From Caryophanon latum (lineage in GTDB: Bacteria > Bacillota > Bacilli > Bacillales_A > Planococcaceae), in NCBI RefSeq assembly GCF_001700325.1, contig NZ_MATO01000012.1, positions 1 through 64,000 of the forward strand: 64,000 bases of DNA, given 5' to 3'. Within the stretch, counting starts at the first letter, position 1. Each line of letters starts with the position of its first letter. The notes below the pieces were generated by a model. The model searched no databases, was not told where the DNA came from, and saw only the letters and a program-made list of their open reading frames with translations. Positions 45,348-54,996 of the stretch are shown one piece after another. The position numbers and the translations under genes were made by a program.

Positions 45348-46313
45348 ATGAAACTTTTAGAGGAAGTGCAATTAAAGCCAGTAGCTAGCTTAAAGGGCAA
45401 AGACTTACTGACGCTTTTAGACTATACATCAGAAGAAGTAAAAGACTTAGTTACACTTGCAACACAATTAAAAACATTAACAAAAGCAGGCAAATGCCCT
45501 CGCTTACTAGAAGGCAAAACGTTAGGGATGATCTTTGAAAAAAGCTCAACTCGTACGCGTGTATCATTCGAAGTAGGCATGCAGCAGCTAGGTGGCTACG
45601 GTATGTATATGAACGCACGTGATATGCAAATCGGCCGCGGCGAGCCAATTTCAGATACAGGAAAAGTGTTATCTGGTTACTTAGACGGCATTATGATTCG
45701 TGCAAACTCACACGAAATGGTGAAGGAGCTTGCAGAGCACGCATCGATTCCGGTAATTAACGGCTTAACGGACATTTTCCACCCTTGTCAAGCGTTAGCA
45801 GACTTAGAAACAATCGCAGAAAATAAAGGCGAGTTAAAAGGGTTAAAAATTGCGTACGTAGGCGACGGTAACAACGTAGCGCATTCATTAGTCATTGCAG
45901 CAGCACACGTTGGTATGCACGTAGCAGTTGCTACACCAGTAGGCTACGAGTGTGACGCAGACGTAATGGCACGCGCACAAAAAATTGCCGATGCAAACGG
46001 TAGCACAATTACGTTAACACAAGATCCAATTGAAGCGGTAAAAGATGCAGATGCAGTTTACGCAGACGTTTGGACATCAATGGGGCAAGAGGAAGAAACA
46101 GCTAAGCGCTTAATCGACTTCAAAGACTACCAAATTAACGATGCACTAGTAGCACATGCAAAGCCAGATTACATGTTTTTACATTGCTTACCAGCGCACC
46201 GTGAAGAAGAAGTAACAGCTTCAGTAATTGATGGTCCGAACTCATACATTTTTGAGCAAGCGGAAAATCGTTTACACGCACAAAAAGCAGTTCTTGTATC
46301 CATTTTAGGTTAA
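45348..46313 (+). CDS. argF: Ornithine carbamoyltransferase
   Basis: This 321-aa enzyme makes citrulline from ornithine and carbamoyl phosphate. Carbamoyl-phosphate loop [19 protein letters not shown], the ornithine-binding DVWTSMG segment and [10 protein letters not shown] are all present. It stands alone, without other arginine genes, and has a strong promoter with candidate arginine-repressor sites. AAGGAGCG precedes the ATG. A catabolic role (arcB) cannot be excluded from sequence, but no arcA or arcC is nearby. Confidence 0.93.
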   Translation: MKLLEEVQLKPVASLKGKDLLTLLDYTSEEVKDLVTLATQLKTLTKAGKCPRLLEGKTLGMIFEKSSTRTRVSFEVGMQQLGGYGMYMNARDMQIGRGEPISDTGKVLSGYLDGIMIRANSHEMVKELAEHASIPVINGLTDIFHPCQALADLETIAENKGELKGLKIAYVGDGNNVAHSLVIAAAHVGMHVAVATPVGYECDADVMARAQKIADANGSTITLTQDPIEAVKDADAVYADVWTSMGQEEETAKRLIDFKDYQINDALVAHAKPDYMFLHCLPAHREEEVTASVIDGPNSYIFEQAENRLHAQKAVLVSILG

Positions 46314-46317
46314 TCGA

Positions 46318-46547
46318 CTTTCACATGTTGTGAATCGTATATAGAAGCGGTAAGGGAAGGGGACTCGCGGAACTTACATGCTTCCCTGAATGCACAATCC
46401 AAGATGGGAGCGTGCTTCACTGGCAACGTACTACGTGTTGTAGGAAGTTGCTTTTCATAAGGCGCGACAAAAGTTATCAAGATGGGTAGCGTCGTCGCTA
46501 CATAGGAACCGTACACTGGGAGACGCTGGTGTGCGGTTTATTTTTTT
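46318..46547 (+). ncRNA. Candidate structured RNA with its own terminator
   Basis: The 230-bp stretch after argF has several helices: a palindrome TTCACATGTTGTGAA (about 46319-46333), GGGAAG/CTTCCC, CAACGTACTACGTGTTG, TAGCGTCGTCGCTA and a terminator at its end. AAGATGGG(T)AGCG occurs twice (about 46402 and 46480). It encodes no plausible protein. It matches no RNA family I can recall (not T-box, RNase P, SRP or tmRNA), so it may be an argF 3'UTR-derived RNA or an unknown ncRNA. Confidence 0.35.
46507..46547 (+). terminator. Intrinsic terminator downstream of argF
   Basis: AACCGTACAC and GTGTGCGGTT pair (one wobble) around a 12-nt loop, followed by TATTTTTTT. Confidence 0.85.
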
Positions 46548-46710
46548 GTAAACTTTTCGCAATCAGTTTGTGTTGCTTTTTCCTACTATTACATTTTGTC
46601 GGGGCAAAAAAAGAGCGTGATGAACAAATATCGTTAATAAAAAGAGTTTGGAGCACAACTGAATTCCGGTCGTTTAGCATATGAGTTTCATAATCGTATG
46701 ACGGAGCGTG

Positions 46711-46810
46711 TGAAGCGGCGACTCCTAGGGGAAAAGAACGTGTCGAGAGACTTGCATTCGCAAGGCTCGAGCCGTTCCCCCAGGAAAGCGTCCGCGAAAC
46801 AAAGCGTAGT
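46711..46810. repeat. Orphan GC-rich repeat core without terminal repeats
   Basis: GCGGCGACTCCTAGGGGAAA on the left and CCCCCAGGAAAGCGTCCGC on the right form the same hairpin core as in the type A and B elements, with GTCGAGAGAC/GGCTCGAG inside. Neither type of terminal repeat is present. It lies in the argF-nadA convergent gap. Confidence 0.65.
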
Positions 46811-46820
46811 CGAACAGCAG

Positions 46821-46862
46821 AAAAAGCACATCGGAACAATGAACGTTTCCGATGTGCTTTAG
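46821..46862 (-). terminator. Terminator of nadCA
   Basis: AAAGCACATCGGAA and TTCCGATGTGCTTT form a perfect 14-bp stem with a short loop; on the minus strand it is followed by a T run. It abuts the nadA stop. Confidence 0.87.
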
Positions 46863-46865
46863 TTG

Positions 46866-47957
46866 TTATGCGCGGTCTAGCATGCGCTGTAATGATAAAC
46901 GTGCTAGTACTGCTGTTTCCTCGTCCACTGTAATGATGTTACCTTCCTCACCATTTACGATGCGCTCAAGCGTCCATAGTAAATGCGGTAAGTCGATGCG
47001 GTTCATCGTTAAGCAAGGACACATGTTTTCATTTAACGAAATGATCGTTTTATCTGGATGCTCGGCTATAATGCGCTTGACTAAGTTCATTTCCGTACCG
47101 ATTGCCCACTCTGAGCCTGCTGGTGCTGCGTTAATCGTATCGATAATGTATTTCGTCGAGCCGTTATCGTCTGATGCTGCGACAACTTCACGGCTGCATT
47201 CTGGATGGACGATAATGCGCATCGTTGGACGTGTCGCACGTAAGTTTTCGATATGCTTTACCGTAAATCCTTCGTGTACGGAGCAATGCCCTTTCCATAA
47301 AATGACCTTTACATCTTCAACTGGACAGTTCGCTTCTAGCTCGTTCGTATGTGGATTCCATACAGCCATGCGCTCAAGCGATACACCTAAGTCGAACGCC
47401 GTGTTGCGCCCTAAATGTTGGTCTGGTAAAAATAGTAGGCGCTCTTTTTGTGTAAAAGCCCACTCGACCATTTTTTTTGCGTTCGATGACGTGACGCACG
47501 CGCCTCCATGTTTGCCTGTGAACGCTTTGATCGCTGCAGTTGAGTTCACGTACGTCAGTGGAATGATTGTGTCGCCAAACAGCTGTTGTAAAATGTCCCA
47601 CGCCTGCTCTGTTTCATAAATGTTTGCCATATCTGCCATTGAGCAGCCTGCACGCATATCTGGTAAATATACTTTTTGCTCAGATGTTGTTAACATGTCG
47701 GCTGTTTCGGCCATGAAGTGTACGCCGCAAAAGACGATATGTTCTGCTTCTTTATTGCTTGCTGCTACTTGTGCAAGTTGCAATGAATCGCCTGTTGAAT
47801 CGGCGAACTGGATAACCTCGTCTTTTTGATAATGATGACCTGGAATGAATAGCTTCGTACCGAGCTGCGCGCGAATTTCTCGCACACGCGCTTCCATTTC
47901 TTCAACAGAAAGCGTTCGGTATGCCTCTGGTAAAAATGTCGGTTGTTGACCAATCAT
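46866..47957 (-). CDS. nadA: Quinolinate synthase NadA
   Basis: NadA (363 aa) condenses iminoaspartate with dihydroxyacetone phosphate to quinolinate using a [4Fe-4S] cluster. Conserved segments include [53 protein letters not shown] and [11 protein letters not shown], which supply the cluster cysteines. Its start overlaps the nadC stop (ATGA). nadB, which makes iminoaspartate and normally belongs to this operon, is missing here. Confidence 0.95.
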   Translation of the reverse strand: MIGQQPTFLPEAYRTLSVEEMEARVREIRAQLGTKLFIPGHHYQKDEVIQFADSTGDSLQLAQVAASNKEAEHIVFCGVHFMAETADMLTTSEQKVYLPDMRAGCSMADMANIYETEQAWDILQQLFGDTIIPLTYVNSTAAIKAFTGKHGGACVTSSNAKKMVEWAFTQKERLLFLPDQHLGRNTAFDLGVSLERMAVWNPHTNELEANCPVEDVKVILWKGHCSVHEGFTVKHIENLRATRPTMRIIVHPECSREVVAASDDNGSTKYIIDTINAAPAGSEWAIGTEMNLVKRIIAEHPDKTIISLNENMCPCLTMNRIDLPHLLWTLERIVNGEEGNIITVDEETAVLARLSLQRMLDRA

Positions 47958-48805
47958 TTCGTAACAGCTCCTTTCAAATATACACGGGCACTAATGTCGA
48001 ATGCGTGAACAGAATGCGTTAGCTGCCCAAGTGAAATCCATTGCACGCCGCTTTGTGCGAAGTCGGCAATTGTATCGATTGTAATGCCACCTGAAGCTTC
48101 GGTCGTAATATGTGCTGGTACAAGTGGTAGCCACTCTTTAATTTGCGCTGGTGTGCAGTTATCAAACATAATGATGTCGACATTTGCGGCAATTGCTTCA
48201 ATGAGCTGCTCTTTCGATTCGATTTCTACTTCTACCTTAACCGTATGCCCGATGCTTTCTTTTACGTGCTGTACAGCGTCGGTAATGCTGCCTGCGAATG
48301 CGATATGGTTATCTTTTAGCATAACGGCATCATACAAGCCGCTGCGGTGGTTAAATGCGCCGCCGACACGCACGGCATATTTGTCGAGCATGCGAAGTCC
48401 TGGCATCGTTTTACGCGTGTCACAAATGCGTGTGCTCGTGCCTTTCGTTTGCTCAACCGCATGATGTGTAATCGTTGCGATGGCGCTTAAACGCTGTACT
48501 AAGTTTAATACGACGCGCTCAGCAGTTAATAAGCTGCGCACCGCACCGTGTACGTGAGCGATTGGCTCGCCGTTCGTTAACGTATCGCCGTCTTTTTTTA
48601 GCAGCTCTACTTGTAGCGACGGATCGTACGTTAAAAAGCCGCGTTGAATGATGAGCGCGCCGCAAAAGATGCCGTCTTCCTTTGCGTAAAGCGTATATGT
48701 ACCTTGCTCGCTCTCTGGGAAAATAAGCTCACTTGATAAGTCGCCGTCTCCGATATCTTCGTGGAAAAAGCGTGTAAGCATTTCCTTTAATTTTAGCTGG
48801 TTCAT
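47954..48805 (-). CDS. nadC: Nicotinate-nucleotide pyrophosphorylase NadC
   Basis: NadC (283 aa) turns quinolinate and PRPP into nicotinate mononucleotide. [20 protein letters not shown] and [16 protein letters not shown] are the family's substrate-binding segments; the phosphate site is in the C-terminal barrel (EASGGIT). ATG 48805 has AGGGGGAT 5 bp upstream, so the 27-residue extension to 48886 is rejected. nadC comes before nadA; B. subtilis has nadB ahead of both. Confidence 0.94.
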   Translation of the reverse strand: MNQLKLKEMLTRFFHEDIGDGDLSSELIFPESEQGTYTLYAKEDGIFCGALIIQRGFLTYDPSLQVELLKKDGDTLTNGEPIAHVHGAVRSLLTAERVVLNLVQRLSAIATITHHAVEQTKGTSTRICDTRKTMPGLRMLDKYAVRVGGAFNHRSGLYDAVMLKDNHIAFAGSITDAVQHVKESIGHTVKVEVEIESKEQLIEAIAANVDIIMFDNCTPAQIKEWLPLVPAHITTEASGGITIDTIADFAQSGVQWISLGQLTHSVHAFDISARVYLKGAVTK

Positions 48806-48838
48806 GAATATCCCCCTATGAATACAAAAGTTTACAGT

Positions 48839-48848
48839 TGTCTTGACA
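48839..48848. promoter_or_regulatory. Candidate NadR/NiaR operator in the nadC-nifS divergent region
   Basis: TGTCTTGACA is a perfect palindrome (TGTC-TT-GACA) in the divergent promoter region. In B. subtilis the divergent nifS and nad genes are repressed there by the nicotinate-responsive NadR (YrxA). The palindrome also contains TTGACA, a possible -35 for nifS. Confidence 0.45.
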
Positions 48849-48906
48849 CTTATATTTACATAAAATGAATAGTTAAACAAGTACAAAATGTAAAAGGAGG
48901 ATTTTC

Positions 48907-50016
48907 ATGATTTACTTAGACTTTGCGGCAACAACACCGATGCTCGCTCCAGCAATCGAGGCGTATGCGGATGCAGCTACACAGTTATATGGCAACAGCG
49001 CAAGCTTACACGACGCAGGAAGCATAGCAAGCGCATATGTTGAGGCGGTACGCAAGCAGCTTGCAGCGAAGTTAAACGTTGTAGCAGACGGCATTACGTT
49101 TACGGGAAGCGGCACGGAAGCGAACGCGCTCGCCATTTGCTCGCTCGCACTCGCACAAAAAAAGCGCCACATTATTACGTCACAGGCGGAGCATACGTCG
49201 GTACATGCAGCGATGAATTATTTACAGCGGCACGGCTTTACGATCGAGCGCTTGCCGCTACAACAGGACGGCTGCATCGATGTTGCGGCAATTGAGGAAG
49301 CAATTACGGACGACACAGCGCTCATTTCGGTGCAGCACGTCAATTCAGAAATCGGCGCCATTCAACCGATTGCTGCCGTTAGCAAGCTTGCGAAACAAAA
49401 AAATGTGCTCCTTCACGTCGATTGCGTGCAGTCTTTTTGCAAAATTGCACTCGATGCAGACGTCGATGCAATGAGCGTATCAGCGCATAAAATCGGCGGT
49501 CCACGCGGCTTAGGAGCGATGTACGTCAATCCGCGCCGCCGCACCGTACCACTGTTTCCGGGCATGACGCACGAGCGCGGTCTTCGCGGTGGCACGCTTG
49601 ATGTGCCGAGCATTGTTGCGTTCGGTGCAGCGATGACGCATTATACATACGACGTAGCGAAGCAATGGCAGCTGCGTGATGCATTTACTGCGCGCTTGCA
49701 GCAAACGCACGTTACGCTCATTGAAAGCAAGCGCGCATCACAGCTTCCAAACATTATCGGGCTTTGCATGCGCGGTATTGAAGGTCAGCTTGCGTTGCTG
49801 CATTGTAACGCGCAATCGATTGCCATTTCAACTGGCAGTGCGTGCGACATTACGAGCGCTTCTGGCACGAAAGCAATTATTGCGATGGGCAAAACCTTTG
49901 ATGAAGCACGCCAATTTTGCCGCATTTCAACAGGCATCACGACGACCGAGGCGCATATGATTGCGTGCGCCGATGCACTAAATTCTTTAATTCATTCGCG
50001 CCATGCTGTACAATAG
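48907..50016 (+). CDS. nifS: Cysteine desulfurase NifS/NadS
   Basis: This 369-aa PLP enzyme removes sulfur from cysteine. The PLP lysine is in SVSAHKIGGPRG, ATTP and THxE-type segments (QAEHTSVHAA) are present, and the active cysteine is in STGSACDITSAS. By its divergent place next to nadCA it corresponds to B. subtilis NifS (NadS), which loads the NadA iron-sulfur cluster. AAAGGAGG precedes the ATG. Confidence 0.93.
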   Translation: MIYLDFAATTPMLAPAIEAYADAATQLYGNSASLHDAGSIASAYVEAVRKQLAAKLNVVADGITFTGSGTEANALAICSLALAQKKRHIITSQAEHTSVHAAMNYLQRHGFTIERLPLQQDGCIDVAAIEEAITDDTALISVQHVNSEIGAIQPIAAVSKLAKQKNVLLHVDCVQSFCKIALDADVDAMSVSAHKIGGPRGLGAMYVNPRRRTVPLFPGMTHERGLRGGTLDVPSIVAFGAAMTHYTYDVAKQWQLRDAFTARLQQTHVTLIESKRASQLPNIIGLCMRGIEGQLALLHCNAQSIAISTGSACDITSASGTKAIIAMGKTFDEARQFCRISTGITTTEAHMIACADALNSLIHSRHAVQ

Positions 50017-50044
50017 GAGATTATGAATAAAAAGGTTCATCAGT

Positions 50045-50185
50045 TACGATATTGCTCGTAACGAGAGGCGGACTCCAACGGGAAAAGCTCGTGCCTCAAG
50101 ACCCCGTAAGCCACGAAGTATGAGTGGCGCGGAGGCTTGAGCCGAGCCCGCGGAAAGCCTGCCTCGACGTGAAGAGCCGATAAAA
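50045..50185. repeat. Truncated type A repeat core between nifS and ysgA
   Basis: ACGAGAGGCGGACTCCAACG, GGGAAAAGCTCGTGCCTCAA, GAGGCTTGAGCCGAGCCCGC and GGAAAGCCTGCCTCGACG, then GAAGAGCC, follow the type A interior order. The terminal CTATATA ends are missing on both sides. It lies directly before the ysgA start. Confidence 0.65.
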
Positions 50186-50198
50186 AGGACGGTACAAC

Positions 50199-50957
50199 AT
50201 GAAACGAATCGAATCAACACAAAACGCGCAAGTAAAAGCGTGGAAAAAGCTTGCTCAATTACGCAAAGAGCGCGACAAAATGGGTGAGTATATGATCGAA
50301 GGCTTCCATTTAGTAGAGGAAGCGCTGAAAAATAAACAAAACATTTTACATTTAATCGTCACAGACGGCGTCGACTTACCGATGCTTTGGGACATTGACG
50401 ACATCGAAATGGTTGAAGTAACAGAGCCAGTCGCAAAGGAACTTGCTGAAACGGAAAAAACGCAAGGCGTGTTCGCACATATGCGTCAAGCACAGCATAC
50501 CGAAATCGAAATGGCAGGTTGGAAAAAGTTTTTACTCGTTGATGCGGTGCAAGACCCAGGCAATTTAGGGACGATGATTCGCACAGCGGACGCAGCAGGC
50601 ATCGATGCCGTTATTTTAGGAAAAGGCACAGCTGATTTGTACAACGCAAAAACGCTTCGCTCAGCACAAGGCTCACACTTCCACATTCCGATCGTGCGCG
50701 GCGAGTTAAACGAATGGGTAGACCGCCTGCAAGACGACAACATTACAGTGTACGGGACAGCGCTTGAACATGCCGTGCCATTTACAGAAGTCAAAACAAA
50801 CGGCACTTTTGCGCTAATTGTCGGCAACGAAGGCTCAGGCATTACGCCGCAAACTTTAGCAAAAACAGACCAAAACGTCATCGTGCCAATTAAAGGGCAA
50901 GCAGAATCGTTAAATGTCGCCGTTGCAACGGGCATTTTACTGTACGCATTTGCGTAA
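50199..50957 (+). CDS. ysgA: TrmH-family RNA methyltransferase (YsgA-like)
   Basis: This 252-aa SPOUT enzyme transfers methyl from SAM to a ribose 2'-OH, most likely of 23S rRNA. An N-terminal L30e-like substrate domain (about 1-100) is followed by the knotted SpoU domain with QDPGNLGTMIRTADAAG, LIVGNEGSGI and the C-terminal knot VPIKGQAESLNVAVATGILL. AAGGACGG precedes the ATG. Its position before pheS is conserved; B. subtilis has sspI in between, which is absent here. Confidence 0.92.
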   Translation: MKRIESTQNAQVKAWKKLAQLRKERDKMGEYMIEGFHLVEEALKNKQNILHLIVTDGVDLPMLWDIDDIEMVEVTEPVAKELAETEKTQGVFAHMRQAQHTEIEMAGWKKFLLVDAVQDPGNLGTMIRTADAAGIDAVILGKGTADLYNAKTLRSAQGSHFHIPIVRGELNEWVDRLQDDNITVYGTALEHAVPFTEVKTNGTFALIVGNEGSGITPQTLAKTDQNVIVPIKGQAESLNVAVATGILLYAFA

Positions 50958-51009
50958 TTTTCGTTGAAAGTCGTTTTGTTGTACAGTATAATGACAACTA
51001 ATTGAATGA

Positions 51010-51243
51010 AATAAATGCATTGACCGGGACGAGTAATGTAAACACGCATCTACTAGGGAGTAAAAGCCGCGACTGAAAGCTTTTGCGATGACGCTTACAT
51101 GAAATTCACCCCGTTACGCAGCGTGGCAGAAAAGCTATGCCGGTGAAGAGCCGTTACGTAAATGAAGTGATTGCTTTGTGCAATAACTAGGGTGGTACCG
51201 CGAAATAGTCCTCGTCCCTTCTTTTAGGGGCGGGGTTTTTTTG
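51010..51243 (+). ncRNA. T-box leader of pheST (phenylalanine)
   Basis: The leader has GGGACGAGTAATG (Stem I base with AGTA), the specifier segment ATGAAATTCACC with TTC (51105-51107) for Phe, a long Stem III region, the T-box AGGGTGGTACCGCG (51189-51202) whose TGGT fits the A-CCA end of tRNA-Phe, and a terminator. Uncharged tRNA-Phe should allow transcription of pheST. Confidence 0.92.
51210..51243 (+). terminator. T-box-controlled terminator before pheS
   Basis: CCTCGTCCC and GGGGCGGGG pair (wobble pairs) around an 8-nt loop, followed by TTTTTTTT. Confidence 0.87.
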
Positions 51244-51293
51244 TTGAATCGTCTACAGCTGTAGACAACGATGTTGAAGGAGGCAATTTTTAC

Positions 51294-52331
51294 ATGGAAG
51301 CACAATTACAGCAATTAGAACAAGAAGTGCTAGCGAAAATCGACGCAGCAGCAGATTTAAAGGCGCTAAACGATGTGCGCGTTGCATATTTAGGGAAAAA
51401 AGGTCCAATTACCGATTTATTAAAAGGTATGGGTAAGCTATCAGCTGAGGAGCGTCCGAAAATGGGTGCGCTCGTGAACACAGTGCGCGAAAGCATTACA
51501 GAAAAGCTAGAGGCGAAAAAGGCGCTACTTGAAGAAGCGGCAATTGCAGCACAGCTTGAAGCAGAATCGATCGACGTATCATTACCAGGTCGCCCAGTAA
51601 CAGTAGGTAACCGTCACCCGTTAACGCGCGTGATTGAAGAAATTGAAGATTTATTTATCGGTATGGGCTACGAAATTGCAGAAGGTCCTGAAGTAGAGAA
51701 GGATTACTACAACTTCGAGGCGATGAACTTACCAAAAGGTCACCCAGCACGCGACATGCAAGATTCGTTCTACATTACAGACGAAACGTTACTACGTACG
51801 CATACATCCCCTGTACAAGCGCGCATGATGGAGAAGAAAAAAGGCGAAAACATTCGCATGATTTGCCCTGGTAAAGTATTCCGTCGTGACAACGATGACG
51901 CAACACACTCTCACCAGTTCATGCAAATTGAAGGGTTAGTGATTGAAGAAAACGTATCGATGAGCGACTTAAAAGGTACGTTAGATGCGTTAGCGAAAAA
52001 AATGTTCGGTGCAGAGCGTGAAATTCGCCTACGTCCGTCATTCTTCCCATTCACTGAACCGTCAGTAGAAGTAGACGTATCTTGTCATAAATGCGGCGGT
52101 AAAGGCTGTAACGTATGTAAATCAACAGGCTGGATCGAAATTTTAGGTGCTGGTATGGTGCATCCGAACGTGCTTGAAATGGCTGGCTATGATTCGAAAA
52201 AAGTATCAGGCTTCGCATTTGGTATCGGGGCAGAGCGTATCGCAATGTTAAAATACGGGGTGGATGATATTCGTCATTTCTATACAAATGATGTTCGTTT
52301 CTTAGAGCAATTCCACCGCACAGAACAGTAG
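51294..52331 (+). CDS. pheS: Phenylalanine-tRNA ligase alpha subunit
   Basis: PheS (345 aa) is the catalytic half of the class II synthetase. An N-terminal coiled-coil arm (about 1-90) is followed by the core with [24 protein letters not shown], motif 2 [22 protein letters not shown] and motif 3 [14 protein letters not shown] (each longer motif given by its core [14 protein letters not shown]). GGAGGC precedes the ATG. It is 11 bp from pheT and is controlled by the T-box. Confidence 0.97.
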   Translation: MEAQLQQLEQEVLAKIDAAADLKALNDVRVAYLGKKGPITDLLKGMGKLSAEERPKMGALVNTVRESITEKLEAKKALLEEAAIAAQLEAESIDVSLPGRPVTVGNRHPLTRVIEEIEDLFIGMGYEIAEGPEVEKDYYNFEAMNLPKGHPARDMQDSFYITDETLLRTHTSPVQARMMEKKKGENIRMICPGKVFRRDNDDATHSHQFMQIEGLVIEENVSMSDLKGTLDALAKKMFGAEREIRLRPSFFPFTEPSVEVDVSCHKCGGKGCNVCKSTGWIEILGAGMVHPNVLEMAGYDSKKVSGFAFGIGAERIAMLKYGVDDIRHFYTNDVRFLEQFHRTEQ

Positions 52332-52342
52332 GAGGCACAAGC

Positions 52343-54748
52343 ATGTTAGTATCATTAAACTGGTTAAAGCAATATGTAAATACACAAGAGTTATCAAACG
52401 AAGAGTTAGCAGAGCGCATTACACGTTCTGGTATTGAGGTAGATGCCATCATCGACCGCGCTTCAGGCATTCAAAACGTTGTCGTTGGCTACGTGGAATC
52501 AAAAGAGAAGCACCCAGAGGCAGACCGTTTAAACGTATGTCAAGTAAACGTAGGTGAAGACGGCATTCAGCAAATCGTATGCGGCGCACCAAACGTTGAT
52601 GCAGGTCAAAAAGTAATCGTTGCTCGTCCAGGCGCGAAATTACCAGGCGGCATTAAAATTAAAAAATCAAAGCTGCGCGGTCAAGAATCAAACGGCATGA
52701 TTTGTTCATTACAGGAGCTTGGCATTGAAGGTCGTGTCGTGCCGAAAGCTTACGCAGAAGGCATTTACGTATTACCAGAAGACGCAGAAATCGGCAGCGA
52801 CGCACTTGCTTACTTAGGCTTCCGCGACACGGTGCTAGAGCTAGGCTTAACGCCGAACCGCTCAGATGCGTTATCGATGCTAGGTGTAGCATACGAGGTT
52901 GCAGCGATTTTAAGCGAAGAAGTAAGCTTACCAGAAGTGGCATACACAGCTTCAGCGAAAAAAGCGTCAGATGTGCTTAACTTACGTGTTGATGCCATCG
53001 ATGCAAACCCGATGTACACAGCAAAAGTAATCGAAAACATTACGGTAAAAGAATCACCGATGTGGCTACAAGAGCGCTTAATGGCAGCAGGCGTACGTCC
53101 ACATAACAACGTAGTCGACATTACGAACTATGTATTAATGGAATACGGTCAACCGCTACACGCATTTGACTTCGATAAATTAGGCTCAAATGAAATCGTC
53201 GTTCGCTACGCACAAGACGGCGAAACGATGACGACGTTAGATGGGCAAGAGCGCACGTTAAAGGCGAACAACTTAGTCATTACAAACGGCAAAACGCCAC
53301 AAGCAATCGCTGGTGTGATGGGCGGAGCAGAATCAGAAGTATCAGAAACGACGACAACGGTTGTATTAGAGTCCGCGTACTTCAATCCGCTATCAGTGCG
53401 TCAAACGTCGAAGGAAGTTGGCTTACGTTCAGATTCGTCAGCTCGCTTCGAAAAAGGGGTAGACCCAAACCGTGTGTTAGCAGCAGCAGAGCGCGCAGCA
53501 CAATTACTTACACAGCTTGCAGGTGGACAAGTGTTAGAAGGCACAGTGCTAGTCGATGAGCTAGATAAATCACCAGCGCGCGTTGTCGTATCACCGGACT
53601 TCATTAACGGTCGCCTCGGTATGAAAATTTCATTAGAGGAAATGCTCGACATTTTAAACCGTCTGAAATTCGACGTAGAAGCGGCAAATGGTATGTTAAT
53701 TATTGATGCACCGACACGTCGTCAAGACATTAAAATTGAAGAAGATATCGTTGAGGAAATCGCACGTCTTTACGGCTATGATGAAATTCCAACGACGTTA
53801 CCAGCATCAAACGTACCAGGACGCCTATCAGCATATCAGGCGGCGCGCCGTACAGTACGCAACCATTTAGAAGGTGTCGGTCTTTACCAAGCGGTGACGT
53901 ACTCATTAACGTCAGCAGCACTTTCTCAAAAATTCGCACTGCAAGCAGAGGAAACGACTCGTTTATTAATGCCGATGTCTGAAGAGCGCTCAACATTACG
54001 TCAAAGCTTAATTCCGCATTTACTCGAAGCGGCGGCTTACAACGTAGCACGCTCTCAAGAAAACGTCGCGCTATACGAAATTGGTTCAGTGTTCCTAGGG
54101 CAAACTGCTGAGGAGCTACCACGCGAAGTCGAGCATATCGCAGCGGTCATTACAGGTAGATGGGTAGACAACGCTTGGCAAGGCGAGAAGAAGCAAGTAG
54201 ACTTCTTCGTATTAAAAGGTATTGTCGAAAGTTTATTTGAAAAATTAGGCTTAACGTCTCGCGTAACGTACGTGAAAGCACAAATGGATGGCTTACACCC
54301 AGGTCGTACAGCGGCGATTTTACTAGATGGTGAGCAAGTCGGCATCATCGGCGGCTTACACCCACAAGAGCAAAAAGCGCTCGATTTAAAAGAAGCGTAC
54401 GTGCTTGAAATGAACTTAGCGGCCATTTTAGCAGCTGAAACGGACGTATTAACGTACAAAGCAGTACCTCGTTTCCCGGCGATGACGCGTGATATGGCGC
54501 TTGTGTTAAACAGTAGCGCAGCAGCAGGTGACATCGTAGCGATCATTGAAAAAGCGGGCACGAAGCTACTGAAAAACGTAAACGTATTTGACGTATATGA
54601 AGGCGATAAGATGGAAGCTGGCAAAAAGTCAGTCGCATTCTCATTAACATTCTTTGACCCAGAGCGTACGTTAACAGTAGAAGAAGTAGAAGCAGCATAT
54701 AATAAAATCGTAGCGGCATTAGCAGAAGCTGGCGCAGAAGTACGATAA
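52343..54748 (+). CDS. pheT: Phenylalanine-tRNA ligase beta subunit
   Basis: PheT (801 aa) is the large beta subunit. In order: an EMAP/tRNA-binding domain (about 40-150), B3/B4 editing domain (about 210-380, RPHNNVVDITNYVLMEYG), B5 domain (about 405-475), a class II-like core (about 480-690) and the C-terminal ferredoxin-fold anticodon-binding domain (about 705-800). It completes the (alpha-beta)2 enzyme with PheS. A terminator follows. Confidence 0.97.
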   Translation: MLVSLNWLKQYVNTQELSNEELAERITRSGIEVDAIIDRASGIQNVVVGYVESKEKHPEADRLNVCQVNVGEDGIQQIVCGAPNVDAGQKVIVARPGAKLPGGIKIKKSKLRGQESNGMICSLQELGIEGRVVPKAYAEGIYVLPEDAEIGSDALAYLGFRDTVLELGLTPNRSDALSMLGVAYEVAAILSEEVSLPEVAYTASAKKASDVLNLRVDAIDANPMYTAKVIENITVKESPMWLQERLMAAGVRPHNNVVDITNYVLMEYGQPLHAFDFDKLGSNEIVVRYAQDGETMTTLDGQERTLKANNLVITNGKTPQAIAGVMGGAESEVSETTTTVVLESAYFNPLSVRQTSKEVGLRSDSSARFEKGVDPNRVLAAAERAAQLLTQLAGGQVLEGTVLVDELDKSPARVVVSPDFINGRLGMKISLEEMLDILNRLKFDVEAANGMLIIDAPTRRQDIKIEEDIVEEIARLYGYDEIPTTLPASNVPGRLSAYQAARRTVRNHLEGVGLYQAVTYSLTSAALSQKFALQAEETTRLLMPMSEERSTLRQSLIPHLLEAAAYNVARSQENVALYEIGSVFLGQTAEELPREVEHIAAVITGRWVDNAWQGEKKQVDFFVLKGIVESLFEKLGLTSRVTYVKAQMDGLHPGRTAAILLDGEQVGIIGGLHPQEQKALDLKEAYVLEMNLAAILAAETDVLTYKAVPRFPAMTRDMALVLNSSAAAGDIVAIIEKAGTKLLKNVNVFDVYEGDKMEAGKKSVAFSLTFFDPERTLTVEEVEAAYNKIVAALAEAGAEVR

Positions 54749-54759
54749 CCGTAAATGAT

Positions 54760-54800
54760 AGGCTGCCCGATAAGTACACGCTTATTGGGCAGTCTTTTTC
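54760..54800 (+). terminator. Intrinsic terminator after pheST
   Basis: AGGCTGCCCGATAAG and CTTATTGGGCAGTC pair around a short loop, followed by TTTTT. Confidence 0.87.
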
Positions 54801-54996
54801 TATTTTTTCAACATGTTGGCGGAATTTTGTTTTATATAGTAACTTACTATGGTTAAATTAAGGAAGAATCGTTTTCTCGTTGGATGATACAGGGAATATT
54901 GCCTTATATAGAAATAAGGAGTATGTGTTTTTTAGGGTATTTAAAGTATAACATAATGAGATAAATGAGCTAGGCAATGGAGAAAGGGGGAGGAGA

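Noticed and set aside
46318-46547. T-box, cobalamin or RNase P RNA in the argF-nadA gap
   Set aside because: None of the diagnostic sequences of these families (for example AGGGTGGNACC) is present; kept only as an unassigned structured RNA.
46852-47619. 255-codon open frame on the plus strand opposite nadA
   Set aside because: It is the antisense shadow of nadA, with cysteine- and serine-rich composition and no ribosome site.
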